Origin: Corynebacterium liangguodongii
GTDB lineage: Bacteria > Actinomycetota > Actinomycetes > Mycobacteriales > Mycobacteriaceae
Direction of reading: 5' to 3'
Assembly (NCBI RefSeq): GCF_003070865.1
Contig: NZ_CP026948.1
Coordinates: 1,302,001-1,366,000, forward strand
Length of the DNA stretch: 64,000 nt
Part shown: piece by piece, positions 8,748-16,419 of the stretch
Layout of the letters: every line of letters begins with the position of its first letter
Position numbering within the stretch: the stretch's first letter is position 1
The notes under the pieces: model-generated
Databases searched by the model: none
The model's input: the letters and a program-made list of their open reading frames with translations, nothing else
What the model was told of the DNA's origin: nothing
Translations under genes and position numbers: made by a program

Positions 8748-8819
8748 GCGCGATTAGCTCAGCGGGAGAGCGCTTCCCTGACACGGAAGAGGTCACTGGT
8801 TCAATCCCAGTATCGCGCA
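8748..8819 (+). tRNA. tRNA-Val (anticodon GAC), copy 2
   Basis: Same body as copy 1, with a fully paired acceptor (GCGCGAT/ATCGCGC). Anticodon GAC lies in loop CTGACAC. No CCA is encoded. It is followed 20 bases later by tRNA-Gly copy 3, repeating the Val-Gly order. Confidence 0.95.
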
Positions 8820-8839
8820 CAGGCTTTCCCAGCCCTGAT

Positions 8840-8915
8840 GCGGATGTAGCGCAGTTGGTAGCGCATCACCTTGCCAAGGTGAGGGTCGCGAGTTCGAGTC
8901 TCGTCATCCGCTCCA
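8840..8915 (+). tRNA. tRNA-Gly (anticodon GCC), copy 3
   Basis: Identical to copy 1, including the encoded CCA at 8913-8915. The ATG of the next protein gene begins only one base after the CCA, so 3' maturation of this tRNA would expose a nearly leaderless mRNA. Confidence 0.95.
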
Positions 8916-8916
8916 C

Positions 8917-9597
8917 ATGCCCGCCCCCTCGATTGCCGATCTCATCGGCCCGCAGCTGCCGCCCGAGCACCGAGAGCTGCGGGCCATCGCTGTGAGCACA
9001 CTTTTCGGCGCCTTCGCCCGCGAGGGGACCTCCGGCGCGCTCGGAAACGACACCGACTCCGCTCTCCTCCTCGCGCTGCGCGAGTGGGCCGATTGCGTGC
9101 TCGTCGGGGCGGGAACGGTGCGCCGCGAGGGCTACAAGGCTCCGCGCGGGGCCGTCGCGGTTGTCTCGCGCAGCTTGGACTTCGACACCACCTCCGACTT
9201 TTTCTCTGGCACCCCTCCGCTCATCATCGCCGCGCGCGAGGCCTTAAGCGACCCGGCTCTCGCCCCCGCCCGCGCGAGGCTCCGCGCTGCGGGAGCACAG
9301 CTCGTGGACGCGGCCTCGGGCAGCGCGCGCGATGTAGTCGCCGCGCTCCACGCCCGCGGCCTCAACCGCATCGTGTGCGAGGGCGGTCCCAGCCTTTATT
9401 CGGCGCTGCTTGCCGCGGATGCGATCGACGTATTCCACCTCACGGTTGATCCCTCGGTCGGGCCCCTCGATGGGACCCACCTGCCCGCCCTCGGCGGCGC
9501 GGAAGGCGACGGTGGTCTCCGGCGCTTCACCCTCGAAGCGGTTGCCCGCACCGACGATTCCATGCTGTTTTGCCGCTATCGCAGGTCGCGCGGGTAG
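8917..9597 (+). CDS. RibD C-terminal-like pyrimidine/dihydrofolate reductase
   Basis: A 226-residue NADPH-dependent reductase of the RibD C-terminal/DHFR-like fold. The features seen are SALLLALREWADCVLVGAGT (substrate and cofactor site), LNRIVCEGGPSLYSALLAAD (the GGPSL cofactor loop) and a C-terminal FHLTVDP. There is no deaminase domain, so it is not a bifunctional RibD. The M. tuberculosis protein at the same place, just before aftC and msrB, is called ribD and has weak dihydrofolate reductase activity, so the exact substrate here is uncertain. The ATG at 8917 directly abuts the tRNA-Gly CCA and no other ATG or ribosome site is nearby, so it may be translated from a processed or leaderless message. 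Confidence 0.75.
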   Translation: MPAPSIADLIGPQLPPEHRELRAIAVSTLFGAFAREGTSGALGNDTDSALLLALREWADCVLVGAGTVRREGYKAPRGAVAVVSRSLDFDTTSDFFSGTPPLIIAAREALSDPALAPARARLRAAGAQLVDAASGSARDVVAALHARGLNRIVCEGGPSLYSALLAADAIDVFHLTVDPSVGPLDGTHLPALGGAEGDGGLRRFTLEAVARTDDSMLFCRYRRSRG

Positions 9598-9627
9598 CAG
9601 AGCGCCGGGAACGGTACGGTTATCGGC

Positions 9628-10893
9628 ATGCAGTTGCCCAACGTGGAGTCCACCTGGACACAGCCCGCCCCACGACCGAGCGGTCTGAGCCTCGCTCGAA
9701 TCGCCTCCTTCGCCGCCTGGCCCGCGGCGGTGCTCATTGTCATCCACCGCGTTTTCGTGCGCGCATGGACCGGCTCTCTGACTGACGATTTCACCACCGT
9801 GTGGTCGGCGACGCGCCGCTTCGTGGAGCGAGTCGACGTCTATAACGAAAACTACGAGCACGTCGACCCGCACTACCTCTACAACCCCGGAGCCACGCTG
9901 CTGCTCTCTCCGCTCGGGCTCACAGAACACATCGAGGTGGCGCGCCCGCTGTTCATCCTCCTCAACGCCGCCGCGATCATCGCCGCCCTTGCTCTGCTCA
10001 CGCGCCGCAGCGGCTATGCGCTCTCCCACCCCGTCTTCCCGGCGCTCATTGCGGTCGCCTTCCTGACGGAGTCGGTGACCAATACGCTCGTGTTTTCCAA
10101 CATCAACGGCATTTTGCTGCTTGCCCTGGTGGCCTTTTTACAGCTCTTCCTCGGCGCCCGCCCGTGGGCCGCGGGGATCGTGCTGGGCCTGGCCATCGTG
10201 ATCAAGCCCATGTTCGCGCCGCTGATCGTTTTGCCGCTGATGCGGCTGGAGTGGCGCACGGCGCTCACCGCGGCGCTGCTGCCGGTGGCGCTCAACGTCG
10301 TGGCGTGGCCGCTGACGCCTGGGGCGTCCGACTACACGGATAAGGTCGTGCCCTACCTCGGCGTGACCCGCGACTACGCCAACGCCTCGCTCGCCGGGTT
10401 TTCCGCCTACTTCGGCGTGCCGGGCTGGCTGCACGCGCTGATGTTCGCGGTGGTGGCGCTGGCGCTGGCGGTGGCGGTGGGTGGCCTCGCCCGGTTCCGA
10501 TACAGCGACGAGTGGCTGTGGGCGGCGGTGACCTCGGGCGTGCTCATCGCGGGGGTGTGCCTGCTGTCCTCCCTGGGGCAGGCCTACTACTCGATGATGC
10601 TTTTGCCCGCGGTGCTCACGGTGCTGCGCCCCGTGGGTACGAGCCCCATGCATACAGCGCCCATCTGGGTCGGCGTGGTGGTGTGTTTCTCCCCGCTCGA
10701 GTGGGCCTCGCCCCACTTCCCGCACACCGGTGCCGTGCTCGACATCGTGTTGGTGACCTTCGCATGGTCGGTGTTCGTACTCGCGGTCGCGGCGTGGGTA
10801 GTCTCGGTAATAGTCAGCGACAACAAGGAGGCGGCAGATGGCGCAAGAAAATTTCCTCGACTTCAGCGATCAGAAATGGCGCGAGAGGCTTAG
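9628..10893 (+). CDS. aftC: Polyprenyl-phosphate arabinosyltransferase AftC-like (GT87)
   Basis: A 421-residue integral membrane protein with about ten hydrophobic segments, typical of GT-C glycosyltransferases that use decaprenyl-phosphate donors outside the membrane. An acidic loop after the first helix (SLTDDFTTVW) is where such enzymes carry catalytic aspartates. Position directly before msrB and after the RibD-like gene matches aftC, which adds alpha-1,3 branches to cell-wall arabinan in mycobacteria and corynebacteria. TACGGT at 9615-9620, seven bases, then ATG 9628 indicates a leaderless start. Its 3' end overlaps msrB by 56 bases. The family assignment is firm. The branch-specific role rests on synteny. 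Confidence 0.7.
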   Translation: MQLPNVESTWTQPAPRPSGLSLARIASFAAWPAAVLIVIHRVFVRAWTGSLTDDFTTVWSATRRFVERVDVYNENYEHVDPHYLYNPGATLLLSPLGLTEHIEVARPLFILLNAAAIIAALALLTRRSGYALSHPVFPALIAVAFLTESVTNTLVFSNINGILLLALVAFLQLFLGARPWAAGIVLGLAIVIKPMFAPLIVLPLMRLEWRTALTAALLPVALNVVAWPLTPGASDYTDKVVPYLGVTRDYANASLAGFSAYFGVPGWLHALMFAVVALALAVAVGGLARFRYSDEWLWAAVTSGVLIAGVCLLSSLGQAYYSMMLLPAVLTVLRPVGTSPMHTAPIWVGVVVCFSPLEWASPHFPHTGAVLDIVLVTFAWSVFVLAVAAWVVSVIVSDNKEAADGARKFPRLQRSEMAREA

Positions 10894-11257
10894 CGACGCC
10901 GAATACCACGTCCTCCGGCAAGCCGGCACCGAACCGCCCGGCATCGGTGAGTACACCAACACCACCACGGAGGGCGTCTACCGCTGCCGCGCGTGCGGCG
11001 CCGAGCTCTTCCGCTCGACGGAGAAGTTCGACTCCCACTGCGGCTGGCCGGCGTTTTTCAGCCCGCTCGCCGGCGATAGCGTCATCGAGCGCGAAGACCG
11101 CAGCCTCGGCATGGTGCGCACCGAGGTGTTATGCGCCAACTGCCACTCCCACCTCGGCCATGTCTTCGCCGGCGAGGGCTACGATACCCCCACCGACCTG
11201 CGCTACTGCATCAACTCGATCTCCCTGACGCTGGAAGAAGGCCCGGTCGAGAACTAG
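10838..11257 (+). CDS. msrB: Peptide-methionine (R)-S-oxide reductase
   Basis: A 139-residue cytoplasmic repair enzyme that reduces the R epimer of methionine sulfoxide. Two zinc CxxC pairs are intact (Cys50/53 and Cys99/102). The catalytic Cys124 is in LRYCINS, and Cys68 in SHCGWPAF is the probable resolving residue. A perfect AGGAGG lies 6 bases before ATG 10838, inside the end of aftC, so the two genes overlap in different frames. Its stop directly abuts the stop of hemQ on the other strand with no intergenic bases, so there is no room for a conventional terminator. Confidence 0.95.
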   Translation: MAQENFLDFSDQKWRERLSDAEYHVLRQAGTEPPGIGEYTNTTTEGVYRCRACGAELFRSTEKFDSHCGWPAFFSPLAGDSVIEREDRSLGMVRTEVLCANCHSHLGHVFAGEGYDTPTDLRYCINSISLTLEEGPVEN

Positions 11258-11965
11258 CTAGGGCAGCGCGGCGATGATCTCGCCGATGTCTGCAACGCGC
11301 CGGCCGGTCTGGAACGGGACCTCCTCGCGCACGTGCAGGCGCGCCTCGGTGTAGCGCATTTTGTGCATGAGGTCGGAGATCCTGCCCAGGTCATCGGCCT
11401 CGAAGGCGAGCATCCACTCGTAGTCGCCGAGGGTAAAGGCCGTGACCGTGTTCGCGCGCACGTCCGCGTAGTCCGCTGCCGCCCGGCCGTGGTCGGCGAG
11501 AATGCGGCGCCGCTCGGCCGGGTCGAGCAGGTACCAGTCGTACGAGCGGACGAAGGGGTAGACCGAGATCCACTCGCGGGCGGGCTCGCCCATCACGAAC
11601 GCGGGCAGGTGCGCGTGGTTGAACTCTGCAGGGCGGTGCAGACCGTTGCCGATCCACCCGAGCTCAAGCACCTGGCCCAAGGTGGTCTCCCGGCGGAAAT
11701 CTGCCAGTGCCTTCTGGATCTGCTCGAAGCGCTCGGCATGCCACCAGATCATGAGGTCCGCCTCGGGGCGCGTTCCGGTGACATCGTAGACGCCACGAAC
11801 GCTCACCTCGCCTGCGGCCTCGAGCGCCGCGAAAAACTCCTTGGCCTGCGCGGTCGTCTGCGCACGCTCGGTGCCCAACGCGCCCGGGATGGCGCGGAAG
11901 GTCACCCACTGCGAGTAGCGCTGGATCTTGTTCAGGGCCTCGAGGTCGGCCGTGTTCTCTGCCAT
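11258..11965 (-). CDS. hemQ: Coproheme decarboxylase HemQ (ChdC)
   Basis: A 235-residue member of the chlorite dismutase fold that performs the last step of the coproporphyrin-dependent heme pathway, decarboxylating coproheme III with peroxide. The catalytic tyrosine is probably Tyr142 (VRSYDWYLL). The proximal heme histidine is probably His159 (ILADHGRAAADY). The length suits the actinobacterial enzyme. ATG 11965 is preceded by GAAAGG. The upstream 120 bases hold a short dyad GTAAG-N5-CTTAC at 12018-12032 that is too weak to call a DtxR box. In related genomes it lies close to hemE/hemG, which are not seen here. Confidence 0.92.
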   Translation of the reverse strand: MAENTADLEALNKIQRYSQWVTFRAIPGALGTERAQTTAQAKEFFAALEAAGEVSVRGVYDVTGTRPEADLMIWWHAERFEQIQKALADFRRETTLGQVLELGWIGNGLHRPAEFNHAHLPAFVMGEPAREWISVYPFVRSYDWYLLDPAERRRILADHGRAAADYADVRANTVTAFTLGDYEWMLAFEADDLGRISDLMHKMRYTEARLHVREEVPFQTGRRVADIGEIIAALP

Positions 11966-12085
11966 GTGATCGCTGCCTTTCCCACCCGCGGGGGCGCGGG
12001 CGAATCAATCAAAAGTCGTAAGTCAAGCTTACTCCTCCGGCGCGCCTCCACCGCTATGAAGGGCATGTGGTTAGCGTCATAGGGC

Positions 12086-12718
12086 GTGACCAATTCCGAG
12101 ACCCCAGTCCACGCGCGGCAGGCGAGCTCTGGCGATACCGCCGGCGACAACGCCGCCTCGCCCGCGGAATTCCGGGCCGCCGTCGAGTCCATGCACGCGG
12201 CCTCCCTGCGCCCGGAGATTACCCTCGGCACGATCCGACCCCCGCAGCGGCCCGCTCCGTATAGCCACGCCATCGGGCTGGAAATCTCCCGCGAGCACCC
12301 CGCCGCCTCCCCGCTCGATGCCGAGGCCGACGCGTTCGGCCGCCTCATCTTGCTCCACTCCCCCGACGCCGAAGAGGCATGGGAGGGCTCCATGCGCCTC
12401 GTCGCCTACATCCAGGCAGACATGGACGACGCGGTGGCCTCCGACCCCCTGCTCCCCGACGTGGCCTGGCAGTGGCTTGGTGAATCTCTGGAGGAATGCG
12501 GCGCCGGGTACACTAACCTGGGCGGGACCGTGACCTCGACGTCCTCGGTGCGTTTCGGGGAGATTGGCGGCCCGCCGCGCGCCTACCAATTGGAGATGCG
12601 CGCGTCGTGGACCGCAGACGGCATCGATCTCTCCTCCCACGTGGAAGCTTTTGCGAAGGTGCTCGCTCACGTTGCGGGCTTGCCCCCCGAGGGCGTGGCC
12701 AAGCTCGGCGCTCGATAG
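12086..12718 (+). CDS. DUF3000 protein
   Basis: A 210-residue cytoplasmic actinobacterial protein of unknown function. It is identified by its place directly before RNase D and by the family-like core RPAPYSHAIGLEIS and GWASMRLVAYIQAD-type sequence around residue 110. It is largely acidic, with no signal, membrane segment or cysteine cluster. GTG 12086 lies eight bases after TAGCGT (12072-12077), so a leaderless start is likely. The stop is 5 bases before the rnd start, and the two probably form an operon. No role is proposed. Confidence 0.75.
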   Translation: MTNSETPVHARQASSGDTAGDNAASPAEFRAAVESMHAASLRPEITLGTIRPPQRPAPYSHAIGLEISREHPAASPLDAEADAFGRLILLHSPDAEEAWEGSMRLVAYIQADMDDAVASDPLLPDVAWQWLGESLEECGAGYTNLGGTVTSTSSVRFGEIGGPPRAYQLEMRASWTADGIDLSSHVEAFAKVLAHVAGLPPEGVAKLGAR

Positions 12719-12723
12719 GGATC

Positions 12724-13905
12724 GTGGCCGCATTCGAGCTCGTCGCGGACCCGCGCGCTTTTCGACGCGCAGCCGACGCGCTTTCCTGCGGGCGCGGCCC
12801 GTTCGCGGTGGATACTGAGCGCGCCTCGAACTTTCGTTACGACGACCGCGCCTTCCTCGTCCAGGTCTACCGGCGCGACGCAGGGACCTTCCTTATCGCC
12901 CCGGAGGGACACCGGGACGCCGTCAAAGACATCTTCGCCCCAGTGCTCGGCGGCGGCGAGTGGGTCCTCCACGCCGCCGGGGAAGATCTCCCCAGCCTGG
13001 GAGCGCTGGGCCTTTATCCCGGCGCGGTGTTCGACACCGAGCTCGCCGGCCGCCTCGCCGGGTTAGAACGCACCAACCTCGCCGCGGTCGTGCGCGAATT
13101 CACGGGCGTGGAGCTGCAAAAAGGCCACGGGCGCGAGGACTGGTCACAGGTTCCGCTTCCCGACGCCTGGTTGCAATACGCCGCACTAGACGTCGCATAC
13201 CTTCTCGACGTCGCCGAGGCGCTCACAGAATACCTCGATCGGGCGGGCAAGCTCGATGCGCTGCGTCAGGAGCTTGACCACGTCGTCGATACGCATGGCC
13301 CCCATAACCGCCCCACGCCGAAGACGTGGCGCGACCTCAAGGGCGTGTCCCGCCTGCGCCAGCCGGAGAGCCTTGCTGTGGCCCAGGCGCTATGGGAGCG
13401 CCGGGACGAGATTGCCTTCGCTGCCGACGCCTCGCCGCACAGCGTCCTTCCGGGCTCCGTCATCATCGCCATCGCCGCTTCCCTGCCCGCCACTCCCCGC
13501 GAACTCGCGGCCATCAAGGGTTTTCCCGCGCGGCGACGCGGAGAGACCGGGAGGTGGTTCGACGTCGTATCCCAGGCCTACTCCACCCCGCGGGAGCAGT
13601 GGCCGCTTCCCCACGACCCGCCCCCGGGACCACCCAGCAAATCTGCGTGGCAGAGGCATCACCCTCAATCGTGGGAGAGGCTCGTCGCGGTGCGAGAGGC
13701 GCTCGCCTCCCACGCCGCGCGGCTCGACATCGCCCCCGAGGTCCTTCTCACGCCCGCGGTGCTGCGGCAGGTGGTGTGGGAACTGAGCACGCATCAGTTG
13801 AGCGAGACCGATACCGTAGCGCGGGCCCTCTCACATGCCGGTGCGCGCGAATGGCAGGTCGCGGCCGTTGCCCCCACAATCGCCGCACGCATCCGCAGTA
13901 TGTAG
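12724..13905 (+). CDS. rnd: Ribonuclease D-like 3'-5' exonuclease with HRDC domain
   Basis: A 393-residue DEDD-family exoribonuclease. The catalytic acids are visible: Asp30 and Glu32 (FAVDTERAS), an Asp in HAAGEDLPSLG, and YAALDVAYLLDV with the final Asp. An HRDC nucleic-acid-binding domain follows (about 215-290), then a second helical domain. RNase D trims tRNA and other stable RNA 3' ends. GTG 12724 was chosen because it lies 5 bases after the DUF3000 stop and begins the conserved AAFELVADP. A longer reading would run backwards through DUF3000. The gene is followed directly by the palindrome array. Confidence 0.9.
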   Translation: MAAFELVADPRAFRRAADALSCGRGPFAVDTERASNFRYDDRAFLVQVYRRDAGTFLIAPEGHRDAVKDIFAPVLGGGEWVLHAAGEDLPSLGALGLYPGAVFDTELAGRLAGLERTNLAAVVREFTGVELQKGHGREDWSQVPLPDAWLQYAALDVAYLLDVAEALTEYLDRAGKLDALRQELDHVVDTHGPHNRPTPKTWRDLKGVSRLRQPESLAVAQALWERRDEIAFAADASPHSVLPGSVIIAIAASLPATPRELAAIKGFPARRRGETGRWFDVVSQAYSTPREQWPLPHDPPPGPPSKSAWQRHHPQSWERLVAVREALASHAARLDIAPEVLLTPAVLRQVVWELSTHQLSETDTVARALSHAGAREWQVAAVAPTIAARIRSM

Positions 13906-13962
13906 CCCTGCACGGCGGCGCTGGATGGCCCGGGAATACGAGGGGCGCCTCAGTCTTGGTGG

Positions 13963-14341
13963 ACTCTGCAGCTGCGGAGTCGGGGTGTGGGTGGGAAACT
14001 CCGCAATGCGGAGTCCGTAGGAAGGTCACTCCGCCGTTGCAGAGTCACGGCACAACCCGAGAAAGTCCGCAATGCGGAGTCCGTGGGACGGTCACTCCGC
14101 CGCTGCAGAGTCACGGCACAACCCGAGAAAGTCCGCAATGCGGAGTCCGTAGGAAGGTCACTCCGCCGCTGCAGAGTCGGGATGTGGGCGGGAAACTCCG
14201 CAATGCGGAGTCCGTAGGAAGGTCACTCTGCGGCCGCGGAGTCGGGGTGTGGGTGGGAAACTCCGCAATGCGGAGTCCGTAGGAAGGTCACTCCGCCGCT
14301 GCAGAGTCGGGATGTGGGCGGGAAACTCCGCAATGCGGAGT
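13963..14341. repeat. Six-unit tandem array of alternating palindromes (BIME-like)
   Basis: Six repeats with a period of 65-66 bp fill the gap between the 3' ends of rnd and dxs. Each unit has palindrome P1 (18 bp, ACTCYGC-NGCY-GCRGAGT), a 16-18 base spacer, palindrome P2 (17 bp, ACTCCGCAATGCGGAGT or with AGTCC), and a near-constant 13-base linker CCGTAGGAAGGTC. P1 starts are 13963, 14028, 14094, 14160, 14225 and 14290. P2 starts are 13998, 14064, 14130, 14195, 14260 and 14325. Two spacer classes occur: CGGGRTGTGGGYGGGA (units 1, 4, 5, 6) and CACGGCACAACCCGAGAA (units 2, 3). It resembles bacterial interspersed mosaic elements. The flanks 13906-13962 and 14342-14391 show nothing recognisable. 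Confidence 0.93.
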
Positions 14342-14391
14342 CTGCGAACCCCGTCAGCCAGGCCGCCCGTGTGCAGGTATTAAGGGAGGAC

Positions 14392-16317
14392 CTACTGGCG
14401 GTACGCCAAAGTCCATTCGCGCACCTGCGCCTCCACAGACTCGGCGTCAAGCCCGTAGTCCCGCAGGATCTCGGAGCGCGACGCGTGCTCGGGGAAAATG
14501 TCCGGGAAGGCTAGCTGCCGCAACGGCGTGTCAACTTCGACGGCATTGAGGGCTTCACCCAGCGCGGATCCGACTCCCCCGCGCACGACCCCGTCCTCGT
14601 AGACTACGACCATGTCAGCCCGCTCCGCCATCTCGATAAGGGTGGGGTCAATGGGGATGACCCACCGCGGGTCGACGACGGTCACGCGCACCCCGTCAGC
14701 GGCGAGGTTCTCCGCGGCGAGTATGGCGTTTTCGGCGAAGCTGCCCACGGCAACGAGGAGGACGTCGAGGTCGCCCGGCCCTGGCTCGCCGGCGGGCCGG
14801 AACAACACATCGACGCCCGATGGCGTGCGCTCGATGGCCTCGATATCCGCCCCGACGTCGCCTTTGGGGAAACGCACCACGGTCGGACCTGTCTCGTGCG
14901 CAATGGCTTCGCGGAACTCCTCCCTCAGCCGCGCCGGGTCGCGGGGGGCGGCGATGCGTATGCCCGGCACCACCGAGGCGATGGCGAGGTCCCACACCCC
15001 GTTGTGGCTCGCGCCGTCGGAACCTGTCACGCCCGAGCGATCCAGTACGAGGGTGACCGGCTGCTTGATCAAGCCGACGTCCATGAGAAGTTGGTCGAAG
15101 CCGCGGTTGAGGAACGTCGAATAGATGGCCACAACGGGGTGGAGCCCGCCGAGTGCAAGGCCCGCGGCGGAGGTCACGGCGTGCTGCTCTGCGATGCCGA
15201 CGTCAAAAAATCGCGCGGGGAACTCTTCGGCGAAAGGGGTGAGCCCTGTGGGCCCAGCCATCGCCGCCGTGATGGCCACGATGTCGTCGCGCTTACGGGC
15301 GGCAGCGAGGAGTTCTTCCGAAAACACCGAGGTCCACCCCGGTGCCGAGGCGCTCAGTGCCTCGCCCGTGACGGGGTCGATGGCCCCCGTGGAGTGCATC
15401 TGGTCGGCGACGTGGTTGACCGCTGGAGCGAATCCGTGGCCTTTCTCCGTGGCCACGTGGACGATGATCGGCCCGGCGTGGGTGCTGGCGTAGTTCAGGG
15501 CATGGAGCAGCGCCTTGACGTCGTGCCCTTCGACTGGGCCGATGTATTTCATGCCGAGCTCGGGGAACATCTCCGATGGCACGACCTGCGTCTTCACGCC
15601 CTCCTTCAGGGCACTCAGCGCCTCGAAGGCCCGCTCGCCGACCCACCCCATGGATTGCAGAGTGCGCTTGCCGGATTCCATCATCTCGTCGTACTTACGC
15701 TGCATTCGGATCTGCGCGAGCTGGTCGCGCAGGCGGGTGAGGTTTTTCGCGAACCCACCGATAGTCGGCGAATACGACCTTCCGTTGTCGTTGACGACGA
15801 TCACAACGTTGCGCTCCCCCGCCGCGATGTTGTTCAGCGCCTCCCAACACATCCCGCCGGTGAGCGCGCCGTCGCCAACCACGGCAACGACTCGGTCCTC
15901 GCCGCGCCCGGCGAGTTCCTTTGCTTTCGACAGCCCGTCGGCGTAGGACAACGCGACGGAGGCGTGGGAGGATTCGGTAAAGTCGTGCGGGGATTCCGCG
16001 CGGGAAGTGTAGCCGGACAGGCCGCCCTTCTTACGCAGGGTGTCAAACATTCCGGCGCGCCCGGTGAGGATCTTGTGCACGTATGACTGGTGCGAGGTAT
16101 CGAAGATGATCGGCTCGCGCGGCGAATCGAAGACGTAGTGCAGTGCGATGGTGAGCTCTACGACGCCGAGGTTGGGGCCGAGGTGGCCGCCGGTGGCGGA
16201 GACCTTCTCGATGAGCAGCTGCCGGATCTGCCCCGCAAGCTCCTCAAGTTCGTTGACGTCGAGGTGTTTGAGGTCCGCCGGCGACGTGATCGAGTCCAGC
16301 AGGTTCACGGTAAACAC
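14392..16317 (-). CDS. dxs: 1-Deoxy-D-xylulose-5-phosphate synthase
   Basis: A thiamine-diphosphate enzyme that condenses pyruvate and glyceraldehyde-3-phosphate, the first step of MEP isoprenoid synthesis. The 641 residues are full length. Visible motifs are the TPP/Mg site [20 protein letters not shown] with NDN, the catalytic-glutamate segment [21 protein letters not shown], and the C-terminal transketolase domain. Start GTG 16317 has AAAGGAG 5 bases upstream. The leader contains short GTGCCT direct repeats and a small hairpin CTAAGG-GGG-CCTTAG at about 16352-16366. Its stop lies about 50 bases beyond the last palindrome of the array, so the array is its 3' neighbour and may affect its mRNA end. 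Confidence 0.97.
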   Translation of the reverse strand: MFTVNLLDSITSPADLKHLDVNELEELAGQIRQLLIEKVSATGGHLGPNLGVVELTIALHYVFDSPREPIIFDTSHQSYVHKILTGRAGMFDTLRKKGGLSGYTSRAESPHDFTESSHASVALSYADGLSKAKELAGRGEDRVVAVVGDGALTGGMCWEALNNIAAGERNVVIVVNDNGRSYSPTIGGFAKNLTRLRDQLAQIRMQRKYDEMMESGKRTLQSMGWVGERAFEALSALKEGVKTQVVPSEMFPELGMKYIGPVEGHDVKALLHALNYASTHAGPIIVHVATEKGHGFAPAVNHVADQMHSTGAIDPVTGEALSASAPGWTSVFSEELLAAARKRDDIVAITAAMAGPTGLTPFAEEFPARFFDVGIAEQHAVTSAAGLALGGLHPVVAIYSTFLNRGFDQLLMDVGLIKQPVTLVLDRSGVTGSDGASHNGVWDLAIASVVPGIRIAAPRDPARLREEFREAIAHETGPTVVRFPKGDVGADIEAIERTPSGVDVLFRPAGEPGPGDLDVLLVAVGSFAENAILAAENLAADGVRVTVVDPRWVIPIDPTLIEMAERADMVVVYEDGVVRGGVGSALGEALNAVEVDTPLRQLAFPDIFPEHASRSEILRDYGLDAESVEAQVREWTLAYRQ

Positions 16318-16419
16318 TCGCTCCTTTGTGCCTGTGCCTGTGTCTGTGCCACTAAGGGGGCCTTAGGGCTTCCGTGCCCCGTATCTGGCAAATCTTACAC
16401 GCCGCAGTCTTTTAGCGGC

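Noticed and set aside
8287..8995. ORFs of 60-156 codons over the tRNA cluster
   Set aside because: They translate tRNA bodies and their duplicated copies. The cloverleafs explain the sequence fully.
12018..12032. DtxR box upstream of hemQ (GTAAG-N5-CTTAC)
   Set aside because: At the best register only about 9 of 19 bases match the DtxR consensus, too few to call.
13326..14282. Long ORFs through the palindrome array, with repeated peptides of about 22 residues
   Set aside because: The 66-bp period is a multiple of three and keeps frames open by itself on both strands. The ORFs have no ribosome site or recognised domain, and they start in shadow frames of rnd.
13963..14341. CRISPR array
   Set aside because: The whole 65-66 bp unit repeats, including what would be the spacers. 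Only two spacer classes occur, and there are no cas genes.
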